Shown: in pieces, positions 25,401 to 33,206 of the stretch
Position numbering within the stretch: the first letter of the stretch is position 1
Layout of the letters: every line of letters begins with the position of its first letter
NCBI GenBank assembly: GCA_959597175.1
Contig: CAUFXM010000011.1
Coordinates: forward strand, 11,829-75,828
Direction: 5' to 3'
DNA: 64,000 nt
DNA from: an uncultured Methanomassiliicoccales archaeon
GTDB lineage: Archaea; Thermoplasmatota; Thermoplasmata; Methanomassiliicoccales; Methanomethylophilaceae
The notes under the pieces: model-generated
Told to the model about the DNA's origin: nothing
The model's database searches: none
Seen by the model: only the letters and a program-made list of their open reading frames with translations
Translations under genes and position numbers: made by a program

Positions 25401-27848
25401 GACACGCCCCTGAGCGACATATCCGCCGCCCTGGATATCAGCGACGATGTGGCGTACAGGGCGGTCCGCAAGCTGGAGTCCATGTACCTCGTCACCAGGA
25501 CCGACGTCGACGGAAGGAACCGGTGGTTCTTCTCCAGGGCACAGTATCCCGAGGTGGACCGCAACAGGGCTGTGGACAGGATCGTCCTCCGCTACCTGGA
25601 GTGCTTCGCGCCGGCCACGGTGCAGGAGGTGGCGTTCGCACTGTCGATCCCCGAGCAGGACGCCAGGACGTCCCTCGAGTCACTGGTCGCCTCCGAGGAG
25701 GTGGTCCGCGGCAGGTTCCTGATATCCGAGGACGACCAGTACATGCTCAAGATAGACCACATGCGCCTGAAGGCGGGCAGGGACAACGTCTACGACTACG
25801 AGACCGTGGAGCGCTACAGGCTCACCAAGGGCGAGAGCTTCGGGTCCATACGCGAGTTCTTCGAGTTCTACGGGTCGGCCGGCAGCGAGCTGGACGTCCA
25901 CTCCCGCGTGAGGGGGTTCGACCTGGCCGAGTGGTACTCCATGAGGGAGTCGGGGGAGCTGCTCCTGGGGAGGTTCGTCAGGGGCAGGGTCAGGTTCGTG
26001 CTCAGGGGCGAAGGCGACCGCTACGCCGCCCTCAGGCACGACGAGACCATGCCGGACGACGCCCGGGTGCTGAACATGATCGACGGGATGGGCTCCGCCA
26101 CCATGCGTCAGCTTGTATCCGCTACGGGCATGGACAAGGACGACGTCAAGCAGGCGGTCCTCCGTCTGGACCGCTCGCTCGCCATCATACGCCACTTCGA
26201 CGAAAGGGAGGACTGGGGGACGGAGAACACATACGCCGTCTACCGTCCGGGGGAGCCGGAGGGCGACCCGGCCACTGAGCTGGTCCGCAGGGCGCTCAGG
26301 GCCTACGGTCCGATACCGTCCGCATCGATGAGGTTCCTGGTCGACATACCGATGGACGAGATCGAGCGCATCGCGGCCAGTCTGGGTGCGACCACGATAT
26401 CGGTCGGGGAGGGTCAGGTGCCCATGCTGGTCATGGCCGACGAGCTGCCGGTGCTGGAGGAGGTCCCCGAGCAGGAGTTCCCCGTGAGGGTCCTGTCCCT
26501 CTACGATCCGGACCTCGGGTCCAAGTGGGCGGAGATCTCGTCCCGCTACGGCGACAAATGGGTGTACCCCTTGGTCCGCGGCAACACCGTCGTGGGGGCG
26601 ATGGAGCTGTGGGAGATGTCCGGATGCATCGAGGTTCGCGCCATGGACCTCGATTCCCCCGACCTCCTCCCCGAGGCACTGGACGCCGTGGATGCGATGA
26701 TGGGATTCTTCAGGATGAAGGGCACGGACATCGTCCGCATCAGGGAGATCCTGAACGTGGATGCGGCGGACCTCGACCAGACCGCGGTGGGGATCCTCGA
26801 GTCCCACGGGTACCATCTCGTGAACGGATTCTACGCCTGTGGCAGGTTCGAGCCCTGGACAATGACGCCGCAGGAGGCGCTCAGCTACGTCATGACGAAG
26901 CAGCACGTGCCGAAGGACCTCAGATACCCCACCGTGCAGGCCGCCATAGAGTCGAGGGGGTACATCCGCGGGGACCAGGAGCTCATGGCCCGCGTGTCCG
27001 AGAGGACGACCATGAAGCGCCAGATGGAGAGGGGAGGGATAGTGAAGATGTGCCTGTCTCCCGCCTACGTGGGCTACACGGATATGGCGCACGCCGTCCT
27101 GTACAGGGCGGAGAAGGGCTACGAGCCCGTGGGGGATGCCAGGGAGCTGCTCTCCCTGATCGCCAGGAAGCAGCCGGTGACCAAGAAGGCCCTCATCGCG
27201 GACTCCCAGTTCTCGCCGGAGAGGACCTCCGAGCTCCTCTCCGAACTCGGGAAGAACTCCGTGGTGTACCAGGATGGGGATTCCTGCTACAACGTGGTCC
27301 CCGCCTGCGGCACCGACAGGCACGAGGCGCTGAAGGAGGTCGTCCGCGGGCACTTCAGGGAGTTCGGCATGTTCTCCGCCGAGGGGCTGTCGCAGTTCGT
27401 AGCCGGGAGGATGTCCGTCACCCGCTCCATACTCAGGGAGCTGGAGGACGAGGGCTTCCTCAGGAAGGGCTTCCTGGTCAGGGACGATCCCACCCTCAGG
27501 TGGATACTGGCCGAGGACGTTGGCGTGAAGCCCACGAGGTTCATGGAGAGCCTGGTGCTGAACTCCCAGGACAACCTGCACATCTACCTCCGCCACATGA
27601 TCAAGGAGGAGACCGGTGCCGGCGCCAACTCCGTCATCTTCAGCGGGACCAGGGTGGTGGGGAGCTTCAAGGGCAAGGTCTGCGCCTCGGGGGCGAAGGT
27701 GGAGGGCTTTGAGGGCTCGGAGAGGGCAGCCAGGATCCTTAAGGAGGCCGCCCAGTCGGTGGGCGTCAGGCTGGAGACCCAGAGGGAGCGGGAGGACGAC
27801 GACTGGGACGTGTCGGAGTTCTACACGAAGGTCAACCCAGGTGCTTGA
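22473..27848 (+). CDS. Very large Lhr-type ATP-dependent helicase
   Basis: A 1,791-residue protein. Residues ~1-850 are an Lhr core: Walker A SSPTGSGKTLT, VIIDEIHDI, LSATLAP, STSLELGIDIGSVDLV, QRIGRSGH, then the winged-helix and Lhr core domains. Archaeal Lhr proteins are usually about 850-950 residues; here ~900 more follow. These contain several winged-helix-like units and a segment (VRVLSLYDPDLGSKWAEI ... PLVRGNTVVGAMELWE) resembling the AlkZ/YcaQ-like region of bacterial Lhr C-terminal domains. Start is GTG at 22473 or 22482, behind a CTTAAAT TATA element. A second Lhr-like gene is at 46999-49743. Confidence 0.88.
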   Translation: MISVLEKVDRTYTKDEVMGLMEPLISTWFNERFDDLTIPQAKAIPVIHQRRNVLVSSPTGSGKTLTAFTSIINELTRYSREGTLEERVYCIYVSPLKALANDVNRNLNTPLAEMREVAARHGMDVPDIRVAVRSGDTPQNERQKMVRHPPHILITTPESLALMLAAPKFKEAFDRVEWVIIDEIHDICDSKRGAFLSLTLERLRHHCKGEFVRIGLSATLAPIDAIAGYLVGCGPDGSIRDVALIESGSKKQLDLKVICPTEDMTRLSSDIVNSMMYDTLKELIEQHETTLVFTNTRSGAESVVYKLKERGLENIEVHHSSLGKEIRLDVEERLKRGEIKCVVSSTSLELGIDIGSVDLVCQIGSPKSVAKGLQRIGRSGHSFGKVAKGRLLVFDPDDLVECAVMCRAAHRGDIDRVGIPENCLDVLSQTVVGMSLDSRWDVKDAYALVRGSYCYRNLTEESFLDVLRYLGSKDDFEGVYSKIWYDEGDGQFGKKKGSRMIYFMNLGTIPEEANYRVVTNHGTTAGELSEKFVERLSPRDVFVLGGRSFEFVRSKGMTAYVKEANGRKPTVPSWAGEMLPRSFDLSMDIAGFRKEMSARIGEPDDRAISELVSDFDVDEGSARSMLSYFREQQAVAGFIPDCDRLAVEEYIDPSGNQKLIFHFPFGRRVNDALSRAYAYRMTGMMGANVSVTISDDSFMLGCPRRFDLSLVPGLVRASELEQVLRKSLKDSEIFKLRFRHTAARSFMILRNYMGRPISVNRQQIRSTYLLETLGGMERVPVIEETYREVMEDDMDIKNARHVLDMIDSGEMGVSLIHYTGTPSPFAHSAILSGFSDIVLMEDRSALLRELHRKVLYRALGDSVSEFEFTEDQVVPYYAQKPPRIASRDDIPKLLAVTGPLQALRERGRNIYSYTDEDKRTVDGWVRELIRDGTLGTVFLDDVHVMTSSEIPYYVAATRRIRELNDVERAVYDSIGRDTPLSDISAALDISDDVAYRAVRKLESMYLVTRTDVDGRNRWFFSRAQYPEVDRNRAVDRIVLRYLECFAPATVQEVAFALSIPEQDARTSLESLVASEEVVRGRFLISEDDQYMLKIDHMRLKAGRDNVYDYETVERYRLTKGESFGSIREFFEFYGSAGSELDVHSRVRGFDLAEWYSMRESGELLLGRFVRGRVRFVLRGEGDRYAALRHDETMPDDARVLNMIDGMGSATMRQLVSATGMDKDDVKQAVLRLDRSLAIIRHFDEREDWGTENTYAVYRPGEPEGDPATELVRRALRAYGPIPSASMRFLVDIPMDEIERIAASLGATTISVGEGQVPMLVMADELPVLEEVPEQEFPVRVLSLYDPDLGSKWAEISSRYGDKWVYPLVRGNTVVGAMELWEMSGCIEVRAMDLDSPDLLPEALDAVDAMMGFFRMKGTDIVRIREILNVDAADLDQTAVGILESHGYHLVNGFYACGRFEPWTMTPQEALSYVMTKQHVPKDLRYPTVQAAIESRGYIRGDQELMARVSERTTMKRQMERGGIVKMCLSPAYVGYTDMAHAVLYRAEKGYEPVGDARELLSLIARKQPVTKKALIADSQFSPERTSELLSELGKNSVVYQDGDSCYNVVPACGTDRHEALKEVVRGHFREFGMFSAEGLSQFVAGRMSVTRSILRELEDEGFLRKGFLVRDDPTLRWILAEDVGVKPTRFMESLVLNSQDNLHIYLRHMIKEETGAGANSVIFSGTRVVGSFKGKVCASGAKVEGFEGSERAARILKEAAQSVGVRLETQREREDDDWDVSEFYTKVNPGA

Positions 27849-27895
27849 TCGGCGATGACAACGCCGTTAAATAGTAGGATTGTTTCGGAGTCATC

Positions 27896-28294
27896 ATGAA
27901 GATACCGTGCGAAATCGTTGTCTGGTATGTTCTGCCCATGATCCGTAGGGAGGTCTCGAAGGAGCTCGTCTACACCCACGGGATGACCCAGGCGGAGGTG
28001 GCGAGGAGATTCGGTGTCACGGACGCCGCCATTTCGCAGTATCTCAAGAAGAAGAGGGGAGGGAACTCCCTCGTCGACGACAGTCCCCTGTACCCTCAGT
28101 TCCAGGAGGAGGTCCGCGAGTCCGCCAGGAGGATCGCTCAGGACGAGAGTGATTTCTCCGTCGAGATGTGCAGGCTCTGTTGCGTGGTCAAGCGGATCGG
28201 TCTCCTGGCGATCATATACAAGGCCCAGACCGGGACGGTCCCTCCGAAGTGCGCCTTCGACGAGGGGGAGTTCGCCGGTCTCGGTCAGCGATGA
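27896..28294 (+). CDS. HTH transcriptional regulator
   Basis: A 132-residue protein. An N-terminal helix-turn-helix (TQAEVARRFGVTDAAISQYL) is followed by a C-terminal region with a Cys cluster (MCRLCCVVKRIG) that could bind metal or sense redox. This resembles archaeal one-component regulators annotated as predicted HTH transcriptional regulators. A GTTAAATA TATA element sits about 25 bases upstream. Its last 83 bases overlap the antisense tail of the OGG1-like gene. Confidence 0.75.
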   Translation: MKIPCEIVVWYVLPMIRREVSKELVYTHGMTQAEVARRFGVTDAAISQYLKKKRGGNSLVDDSPLYPQFQEEVRESARRIAQDESDFSVEMCRLCCVVKRIGLLAIIYKAQTGTVPPKCAFDEGEFAGLGQR

Positions 28295-29081
28295 ACGGAC
28301 TGTGGTACAGGAATTCCTGCGCATACCCTGCGTATCTTCCGAACTTCTCGCGTCCGAAACCAGACACCTTGGCGTAGGATCCGGTCACACCGTACATCCT
28401 TTCCATCTCCTTCGATATCCTGACGTCGACGGGGAAGGATTCCAGGTGTCCGTAGGCGAACAGGGCGACGCAGTCGGCCACTTTTGGTCCCACGCCCTTG
28501 ATTCTCATGAGCTCATCGACGCAGCGCCCATAGTCCAGCTCCGCGATGGTGTCCGGATCGACCTCGCCATCCTCCACACGGCGTGCCAGCTCGATGAAGC
28601 GCTGCTCTCTGAATCCCAGCCTGCACTCGCAGACCCTGTCCGCGCCGTCGAGGATCTGGCGGGGCGTGGGGAACGCGTGCCTCCCGCCGAGGTCGTCCCC
28701 GAAGAGGTCGCACACGGATTCCACCATCTTGGCGATTCTCGACACATTGGCGTTCGTAGCCAGGAGATATGTCGCCAGACACTCCCAACGGTCCTGTCTC
28801 AGGATTCTGAGGCCCGGACACCGGGACGAGAGCGACGCTACGTATGGATCGCGGGACGATATCTCCGCGACGATCGCATCCAGGTCGTCCTCCGACCTGA
28901 AGTAATCCAGGAGCCTCCGTCTGCTGGAGCATCCGCTGGCATCGAAGCCGTCCTCCGTCTGAACCAGCGTGACCACCTCGTTCCCGAGCACCCCTGTCCA
29001 GCCGTCTCCGTTCCGCCTCCAACGGTGGGCCTGTCCGCACCCGAGGGTCGGATCCAGGGAAACCTCCATATCAATGTGCAT
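28212..29081 (-). CDS. OGG1-like 8-oxoguanine DNA glycosylase
   Basis: A 289-residue HhH-GPD glycosylase/AP lyase. LGCGQAHRWRR matches the OGG1 N-terminal signature. The helix-hairpin-helix IKGVGPKVADCVALFAYG carries the catalytic Lys, with the catalytic Asp in FPVDVRI. It removes oxidised guanine. The last ~27 residues are Arg/Pro-rich and antisense to the neighbouring HTH gene, so the true end may be earlier. It is divergent from endonuclease IV, forming a base-excision-repair pair. Confidence 0.85.
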   Translation of the reverse strand: MHIDMEVSLDPTLGCGQAHRWRRNGDGWTGVLGNEVVTLVQTEDGFDASGCSSRRRLLDYFRSEDDLDAIVAEISSRDPYVASLSSRCPGLRILRQDRWECLATYLLATNANVSRIAKMVESVCDLFGDDLGGRHAFPTPRQILDGADRVCECRLGFREQRFIELARRVEDGEVDPDTIAELDYGRCVDELMRIKGVGPKVADCVALFAYGHLESFPVDVRISKEMERMYGVTGSYAKVSGFGREKFGRYAGYAQEFLYHSPFIADRDRRTPPRRRRTSEGPSRSGPCI

Positions 29082-29167
29082 ACGGGGTGATTCCGCGAGA
29101 TGCACTCAACTTTTGCGGTCCCGAGGAGCATCGTAACACTTATCGTCCTACGACGTCATACGCACTC

Positions 29168-29977
29168 ATGAGATTCGGTCCAGCCGGTTATCCGTCCGCA
29201 GGGAAGACGCCCGAGGGCTCGCTCGAGTACACGCGCAACCTGGGTTTGGACGCCTTGGAGGTCGAGTTCGTACGTGGTGCGAGGATAAAACCCGAAAGGG
29301 CCAGGGAGATCGGCACCAAGGCGAGGGAGCTGGATATCAGGCTCAGCTGCCATGCCCCCTACTTCATCAGCTTCAACTCCGAGTCGGACGAGACCCGCCA
29401 GAAGAGCATAGGGTGGGTCATGGACACGGCCCGTGCCGCCCACAACCTGGGCGCGTACATAATCGTCATCCATGCTGCCGCGTACGGAAAGTCCCCGGAG
29501 ACCGCGCTCCCATCCGTGATCAGCGGACTCTCCCGCTGCAAGGACATGCTGGACGACGAGGGGATCAGGGACGTCACGCTCGGCGTGGAGACGATGGGGA
29601 AGCTGGGTCAGTTCGGGACCCTGGACGAGATCGCAAAGATCATGGATGAGGTGGACGGCGTCCGTCCGGTCCTCGACGTGGCGCACGTCCATGCCCGCGG
29701 GAGGGGATGCCTCCGCACCGAGGACGACATGAGGGCGCTGACCGACCAGTTCTTTTCCCTGGCAGGGGATGTCGCCCACTTCCACATAAGCTGTATAAAG
29801 TACGGCGACAAGGGCGAGATATCCCATCTCCCGTTGGAGGCCAGGGATCCCGACATGCAGATGCTCGCGAACGTGCTGGCCGACTCTAAGAGGGATTGCA
29901 CCTTCATCTGCGAGTCCCCGCTCATCGAGAAGGATGCGGTCGTCTTCAGGGACATGTTCCCCTCCAACAGCAGCTGA
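29168..29977 (+). CDS. nfo: Endonuclease IV (AP endonuclease family 2)
   Basis: A 269-residue TIM-barrel AP endonuclease with ligands conserved: His in SCHAPYF, His in IVIHAAAYG, Glu in GVETMGKLGQFG, Asp and His in PVLDVAHVHARG, His in AHFHIS, Glu in CESPLIEKD. It cleaves the backbone at abasic sites, the step after the divergent glycosylase. ATG at 29168. A degenerate paralog lies at 60942-61988. Confidence 0.9.
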   Translation: MRFGPAGYPSAGKTPEGSLEYTRNLGLDALEVEFVRGARIKPERAREIGTKARELDIRLSCHAPYFISFNSESDETRQKSIGWVMDTARAAHNLGAYIIVIHAAAYGKSPETALPSVISGLSRCKDMLDDEGIRDVTLGVETMGKLGQFGTLDEIAKIMDEVDGVRPVLDVAHVHARGRGCLRTEDDMRALTDQFFSLAGDVAHFHISCIKYGDKGEISHLPLEARDPDMQMLANVLADSKRDCTFICESPLIEKDAVVFRDMFPSNSS

Positions 29978-29992
29978 TCCGGGGGTGTCGCG

Positions 29993-31465
29993 GTGGCGGA
30001 TCCGGGATACGGCGACGTCTTCGTTGTCTACCTCACCGCGGACTATGGTGTGAGGTTCCTCACCAACGAGTCCTGGATCTCCATGCTCGACTTGCTCTCG
30101 CGGCGCAGGATGACGATCGCGGAGCTCTCCGAATCCATCGGGATGCCAAGGTCCACTGTGCAATCCGGTCTCGTTCGCATGGTGGAGATGGGCATGGTGT
30201 GGTCGGTCCGTGACCCATCGGACGCCCGCAAGACTGTGTTCCGCACCAGATGCGTCCCGCTCATCCGCAGCATACCCCCCACGGACCTGATGGAGTCGCT
30301 GAAGGTCTCTGCCGTCAGGAGCATGATCGAGAGGAGCGGCGTACCCCCGTACGATCTGGTGATCCTGATGGTGGCCGAACTGTGGAGTCTCGGTCTCGAC
30401 ATCACGCCCATGCTGTTGGAGACGGGCATCGAGGTCGGGATGAAGCACGGGGCCGATCTGGGTTGCAAGGAGCCGGCGGACATAGCCGAGTGCGTACGTG
30501 AGCTCATGGGGCTGGAGAACGAGATAAGCATCGACCTGTCCGAGGAGAAGGGTCTGACCATGACGGTCACGTTCGGCGACCAGCCCCCTGTGCCAACGAG
30601 CCTCCTGGCAGGGGTCGTCATGGCCCTGGTGCAGAGCCGCACCGACATGGTGTTCTCCGCCAGGGTGTCGACAGAGCTGTCGGAGGACGGCCAGTGGGTG
30701 GTCGTGAACAGCCCCCCTTACGTGACCGGGGACGAGGTCGGCCGTCTGAGGCCATTCATCAGCGGACCCGGCGGCCCGTCGCTCGAGGGTCCGCCGTTCC
30801 AGATACATCTGATCGAGACAGGCCCGGTGCTCGTGTCCAATCAAGGCATGATGTCGGCGATGGATGTCATCGGTTACGGGGAGGCCACGGCAGCGGACGT
30901 CTCTGAGGCGACGGGCATGTCGGAGGCCACGGCCCATTCCGTCCTCCGCAGGCTGCAATCGATCGGGGTCGTGGATTGCCGTCGCTCGGACAGGGCCCTC
31001 ATCTACGGCGCAACATCCCGGTGCATCCAGAGGTTCCCGTCCCGTAGCGATGGGACCGGGAGGAGGATGGCCAGGAGCTACAGGGTCGACGAGACCGACA
31101 TCAGGATGGAGGTGTACCGTCACATGATGAGGGTGGTGGACCTCCTCGGACTGGGTAGCCGCGAGCTCTCCCACACGATCGGGGTGACGGTGGCGCGGTC
31201 CGTGCTGGAGATATATCCCGGTCTCACTCCGCAGACGTTCCTGGAGAGGATGTGCCAACAGCACACCTGCAGGGGCATAGACCTGGCACTCGACTCGTAT
31301 CTGCCCGTGTCCATATCGTATCTGCGCGGTTCGGAGTCCGATGAGCTTGCGCTCAACATGGCGGAATACGTCCGGGCGATGGTCGGGGAGGCGCTGGCGA
31401 TCATCACTGGCCACGAGTACCCGGTGGACGTGAGGATAGTGGACAGCCGCGAAGGTTCCCAGTGA
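29993..31465 (+). CDS. Tandem-duplicated winged-helix regulator
   Basis: A 490-residue protein made of two similar halves. Each starts with a winged helix (MTIAELSESIGMPRSTVQSG; TAADVSEATGMSEATAHSVL) followed by a ~150-residue alpha/beta domain with matching segments (VILMVAELWSLGL and VVDLLGLGSRELSH). I do not recognise the effector domain. The GTG start lies 16 bases after nfo, so it may be cotranscribed with the repair gene. Confidence 0.7.
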   Translation: MADPGYGDVFVVYLTADYGVRFLTNESWISMLDLLSRRRMTIAELSESIGMPRSTVQSGLVRMVEMGMVWSVRDPSDARKTVFRTRCVPLIRSIPPTDLMESLKVSAVRSMIERSGVPPYDLVILMVAELWSLGLDITPMLLETGIEVGMKHGADLGCKEPADIAECVRELMGLENEISIDLSEEKGLTMTVTFGDQPPVPTSLLAGVVMALVQSRTDMVFSARVSTELSEDGQWVVVNSPPYVTGDEVGRLRPFISGPGGPSLEGPPFQIHLIETGPVLVSNQGMMSAMDVIGYGEATAADVSEATGMSEATAHSVLRRLQSIGVVDCRRSDRALIYGATSRCIQRFPSRSDGTGRRMARSYRVDETDIRMEVYRHMMRVVDLLGLGSRELSHTIGVTVARSVLEIYPGLTPQTFLERMCQQHTCRGIDLALDSYLPVSISYLRGSESDELALNMAEYVRAMVGEALAIITGHEYPVDVRIVDSREGSQ

Positions 31466-31500
31466 CGCTTTTATAGAGGGAATCAATCCCCATCTGCATT

Positions 31501-31572
31501 GCCACTGTGGCTCAGCGGTAGAGCGGCGGTTTCGTAAACCGTAGGCCGGGGGTTCGATCCCCTCCAGTGGCT
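31501..31572 (+). tRNA. tRNA-Thr (CGT)
   Basis: Cloverleaf with acceptor GCCACTG/CAGTGGC, anticodon loop TTCGTAA (anticodon CGT) and a T-arm with GTTCGATCC. An encoded CCA follows at 31573-31575. A TATA-like TTTTATAG lies about 30 bases upstream. Confidence 0.95.
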
Positions 31573-31677
31573 CCATACCTCGTTCTCCATCCGCGCCATC
31601 ATGTGTCATCACCCTCATCTGTGATTCCGCCCGAATCGCTCCATGCGGCGGAACGCTGGCACATCGCGGGGATCGTC

Positions 31678-32973
31678 TCAGCAGTCGTGGTTCCCGTCTT
31701 CCTTCTTCATGTACGTGTTGACGATCTTGATGGCGCACACGTCCCCGCACATGGAGCAGCCCTCGCTCTCCTCGGTGCATCCCCTGCACCTGTATCTGCG
31801 TGCCTTCTCCTCGTCGATGCAGGTGTCGAACATGGTCTCCCAGTCCAGGGCCTTCCTGGCCCTGGCCATCCTGGTGTCCCTCTCCTTTCCGATGCCCCTG
31901 CACAGGTCTCCTACGTGGGCGGCGATCTTCGATGCAATCACGCCCTCCTTCACGTCGTCCACATCCGGGAGCGAGAGGTGCTCCGCAGGCGTGAGGTAGC
32001 AAAGGAAGTCCGCTCCGTTCTGAGCGGCCACGGCGCCTCCGATGGCTCCGACGATGTGATCGTAGCCGGGGGCGATGTCGGTGACCAGCGGCCCCAGCAC
32101 GTAGAACGGCGCTCCATGGCACATCCTCTTCTCGATATGCATGTTCATGGCGACCTGGTCCAGCGGGACGTGTCCCGGACCCTCGACCATCGTCTGCACC
32201 CCTGCCTCCCTGGCCCTATCCACCAGGTGCCCGAGTGTCATCAGCTCGCTGATCTGGGCCTGGTCAGAGGCGTCGTCGATGCATCCTGGTCTGAACCCGT
32301 CCCCCAGGGACAGGGTGAACTCGTACTTCCTCGCCATCTCGAGCAGGTAGTCGTAATTCCTGTAAAGGGGGTTCTCTTCGTCGTTGTGGAGGATCCACGC
32401 TGTCAGGAAGGACCCTCCTCTGGAGACCACATCCGTAATCCTCGGGGATTTGCTCAGCCATCTGACCGTCTCCCTGGTGATGCCGCAGTGGACGGTCATG
32501 AAGTCCATGCCGTCCTTCGCGTGCCTCTCGATGCCGTTGAAGATGTCATCCTCGGTCATCTCCACCACCGCGTTCCTCCTGGCAGCTGTGAGACCCGTCT
32601 GATATATCGGGACCGACCCCATCATCACGGGGCATTCCTTCAGGAGCCTGGCGCGTATCGCGTCTATGTCGCCTCCCGTGCTGAGGTCCATGACCGCGTC
32701 GGCGCCGTATCTCAGGGCGACCTGGAGCTTCTGCAGCTCCGCGTCCAGGTCCACGATGTCCCTGGACGTGCCCAGGTTCACGTTCACCTTCACGGACAGC
32801 CCTTCCCCTATTGCCGCGGGTTCGGCGTCGTGCACGGGGTTGTGCGGGGCGCAGATGCGGCCCGAGGCTATCCCGTTGCGTACGAACTCGGGGCTGACCC
32901 CTTCCTTCTCGGCGATGCTCTTCATCAGGGGGGTGACCTCCCCCCTGCGTGCGACGTCCATGATGGTGCTCAT
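31678..32973 (-). CDS. thiC: Phosphomethylpyrimidine synthase ThiC
   Basis: A 431-residue radical-SAM enzyme that turns aminoimidazole ribotide into the thiamine pyrimidine. Signature segments are VNVNLGTSRD, GADAVMDLSTGGD, TVHCGITRE, LSLGDGFRPGC, EGPGHVPLDQ, and the C-terminal cluster-binding Cys in CSMCGDVC. The length and the CX2CX3C-like tail fit the archaeal form. Start ATG at 32973. I found no THI-box-like motif in the upstream 230 bases. Confidence 0.95.
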   Translation of the reverse strand: MSTIMDVARRGEVTPLMKSIAEKEGVSPEFVRNGIASGRICAPHNPVHDAEPAAIGEGLSVKVNVNLGTSRDIVDLDAELQKLQVALRYGADAVMDLSTGGDIDAIRARLLKECPVMMGSVPIYQTGLTAARRNAVVEMTEDDIFNGIERHAKDGMDFMTVHCGITRETVRWLSKSPRITDVVSRGGSFLTAWILHNDEENPLYRNYDYLLEMARKYEFTLSLGDGFRPGCIDDASDQAQISELMTLGHLVDRAREAGVQTMVEGPGHVPLDQVAMNMHIEKRMCHGAPFYVLGPLVTDIAPGYDHIVGAIGGAVAAQNGADFLCYLTPAEHLSLPDVDDVKEGVIASKIAAHVGDLCRGIGKERDTRMARARKALDWETMFDTCIDEEKARRYRCRGCTEESEGCSMCGDVCAIKIVNTYMKKEDGNHDC

Positions 32974-33148
32974 TGTGAATCGGCTCCGTATCGCCTGGTC
33001 CCGTCTTAATCCTTCACGAGGGCACGTGCGCATCTCCGCAGGCAATGCGGCGATGTCGCCCGCCCATGTCCGCCGAATCCGCGATCCGCCGTGGAACCCC
33101 TCCCGGAATGTTTCAGGTGCAGTCTACCCATATCCGTTCCCATATAGT

Positions 33149-33180
33149 CGCGTGTGCGCGCGTACGCGCGTATATATAAT
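33149..33180 (+). promoter_or_regulatory. Alternating pyrimidine-purine tract and TATA box of gyrBA
   Basis: Bases 33149-33178 are a perfect 30-nt alternation of pyrimidine and purine: a CG-rich first part, including a 14-nt palindrome at 33157-33170, then TATATATA forming the TATA box. The gyrB ATG is at 33207, about 30 bases downstream. Such tracts readily form Z-DNA or cruciforms under negative supercoiling. In a gyrase promoter this could couple expression to supercoiling (inference). Confidence 0.7.
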
Positions 33181-33206
33181 GCCAAGCGATAACCCCGACG
33201 ATCAAC

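Noticed and set aside
25680..27596. 638-codon antisense frame within the giant Lhr gene
   Set aside because: Same shadow composition; no start signals or motifs.
29156..32122. 988-codon minus-strand frame across nfo, regulator and tRNA-Thr
   Set aside because: Crosses a tRNA gene and three supported features; His/Arg/Pro-rich shadow.
32974..33148. Possible TPP riboswitch upstream of thiC
   Set aside because: No CTGAGA-type box or pyrithiamine-sensor pattern on the minus strand; only a weak TATA-like GATTAAGA is seen.
33149..33178. Replication origin at the alternating tract
   Set aside because: No ORB-type repeats or Cdc6/Orc1 gene nearby; the tract is better explained as promoter DNA.
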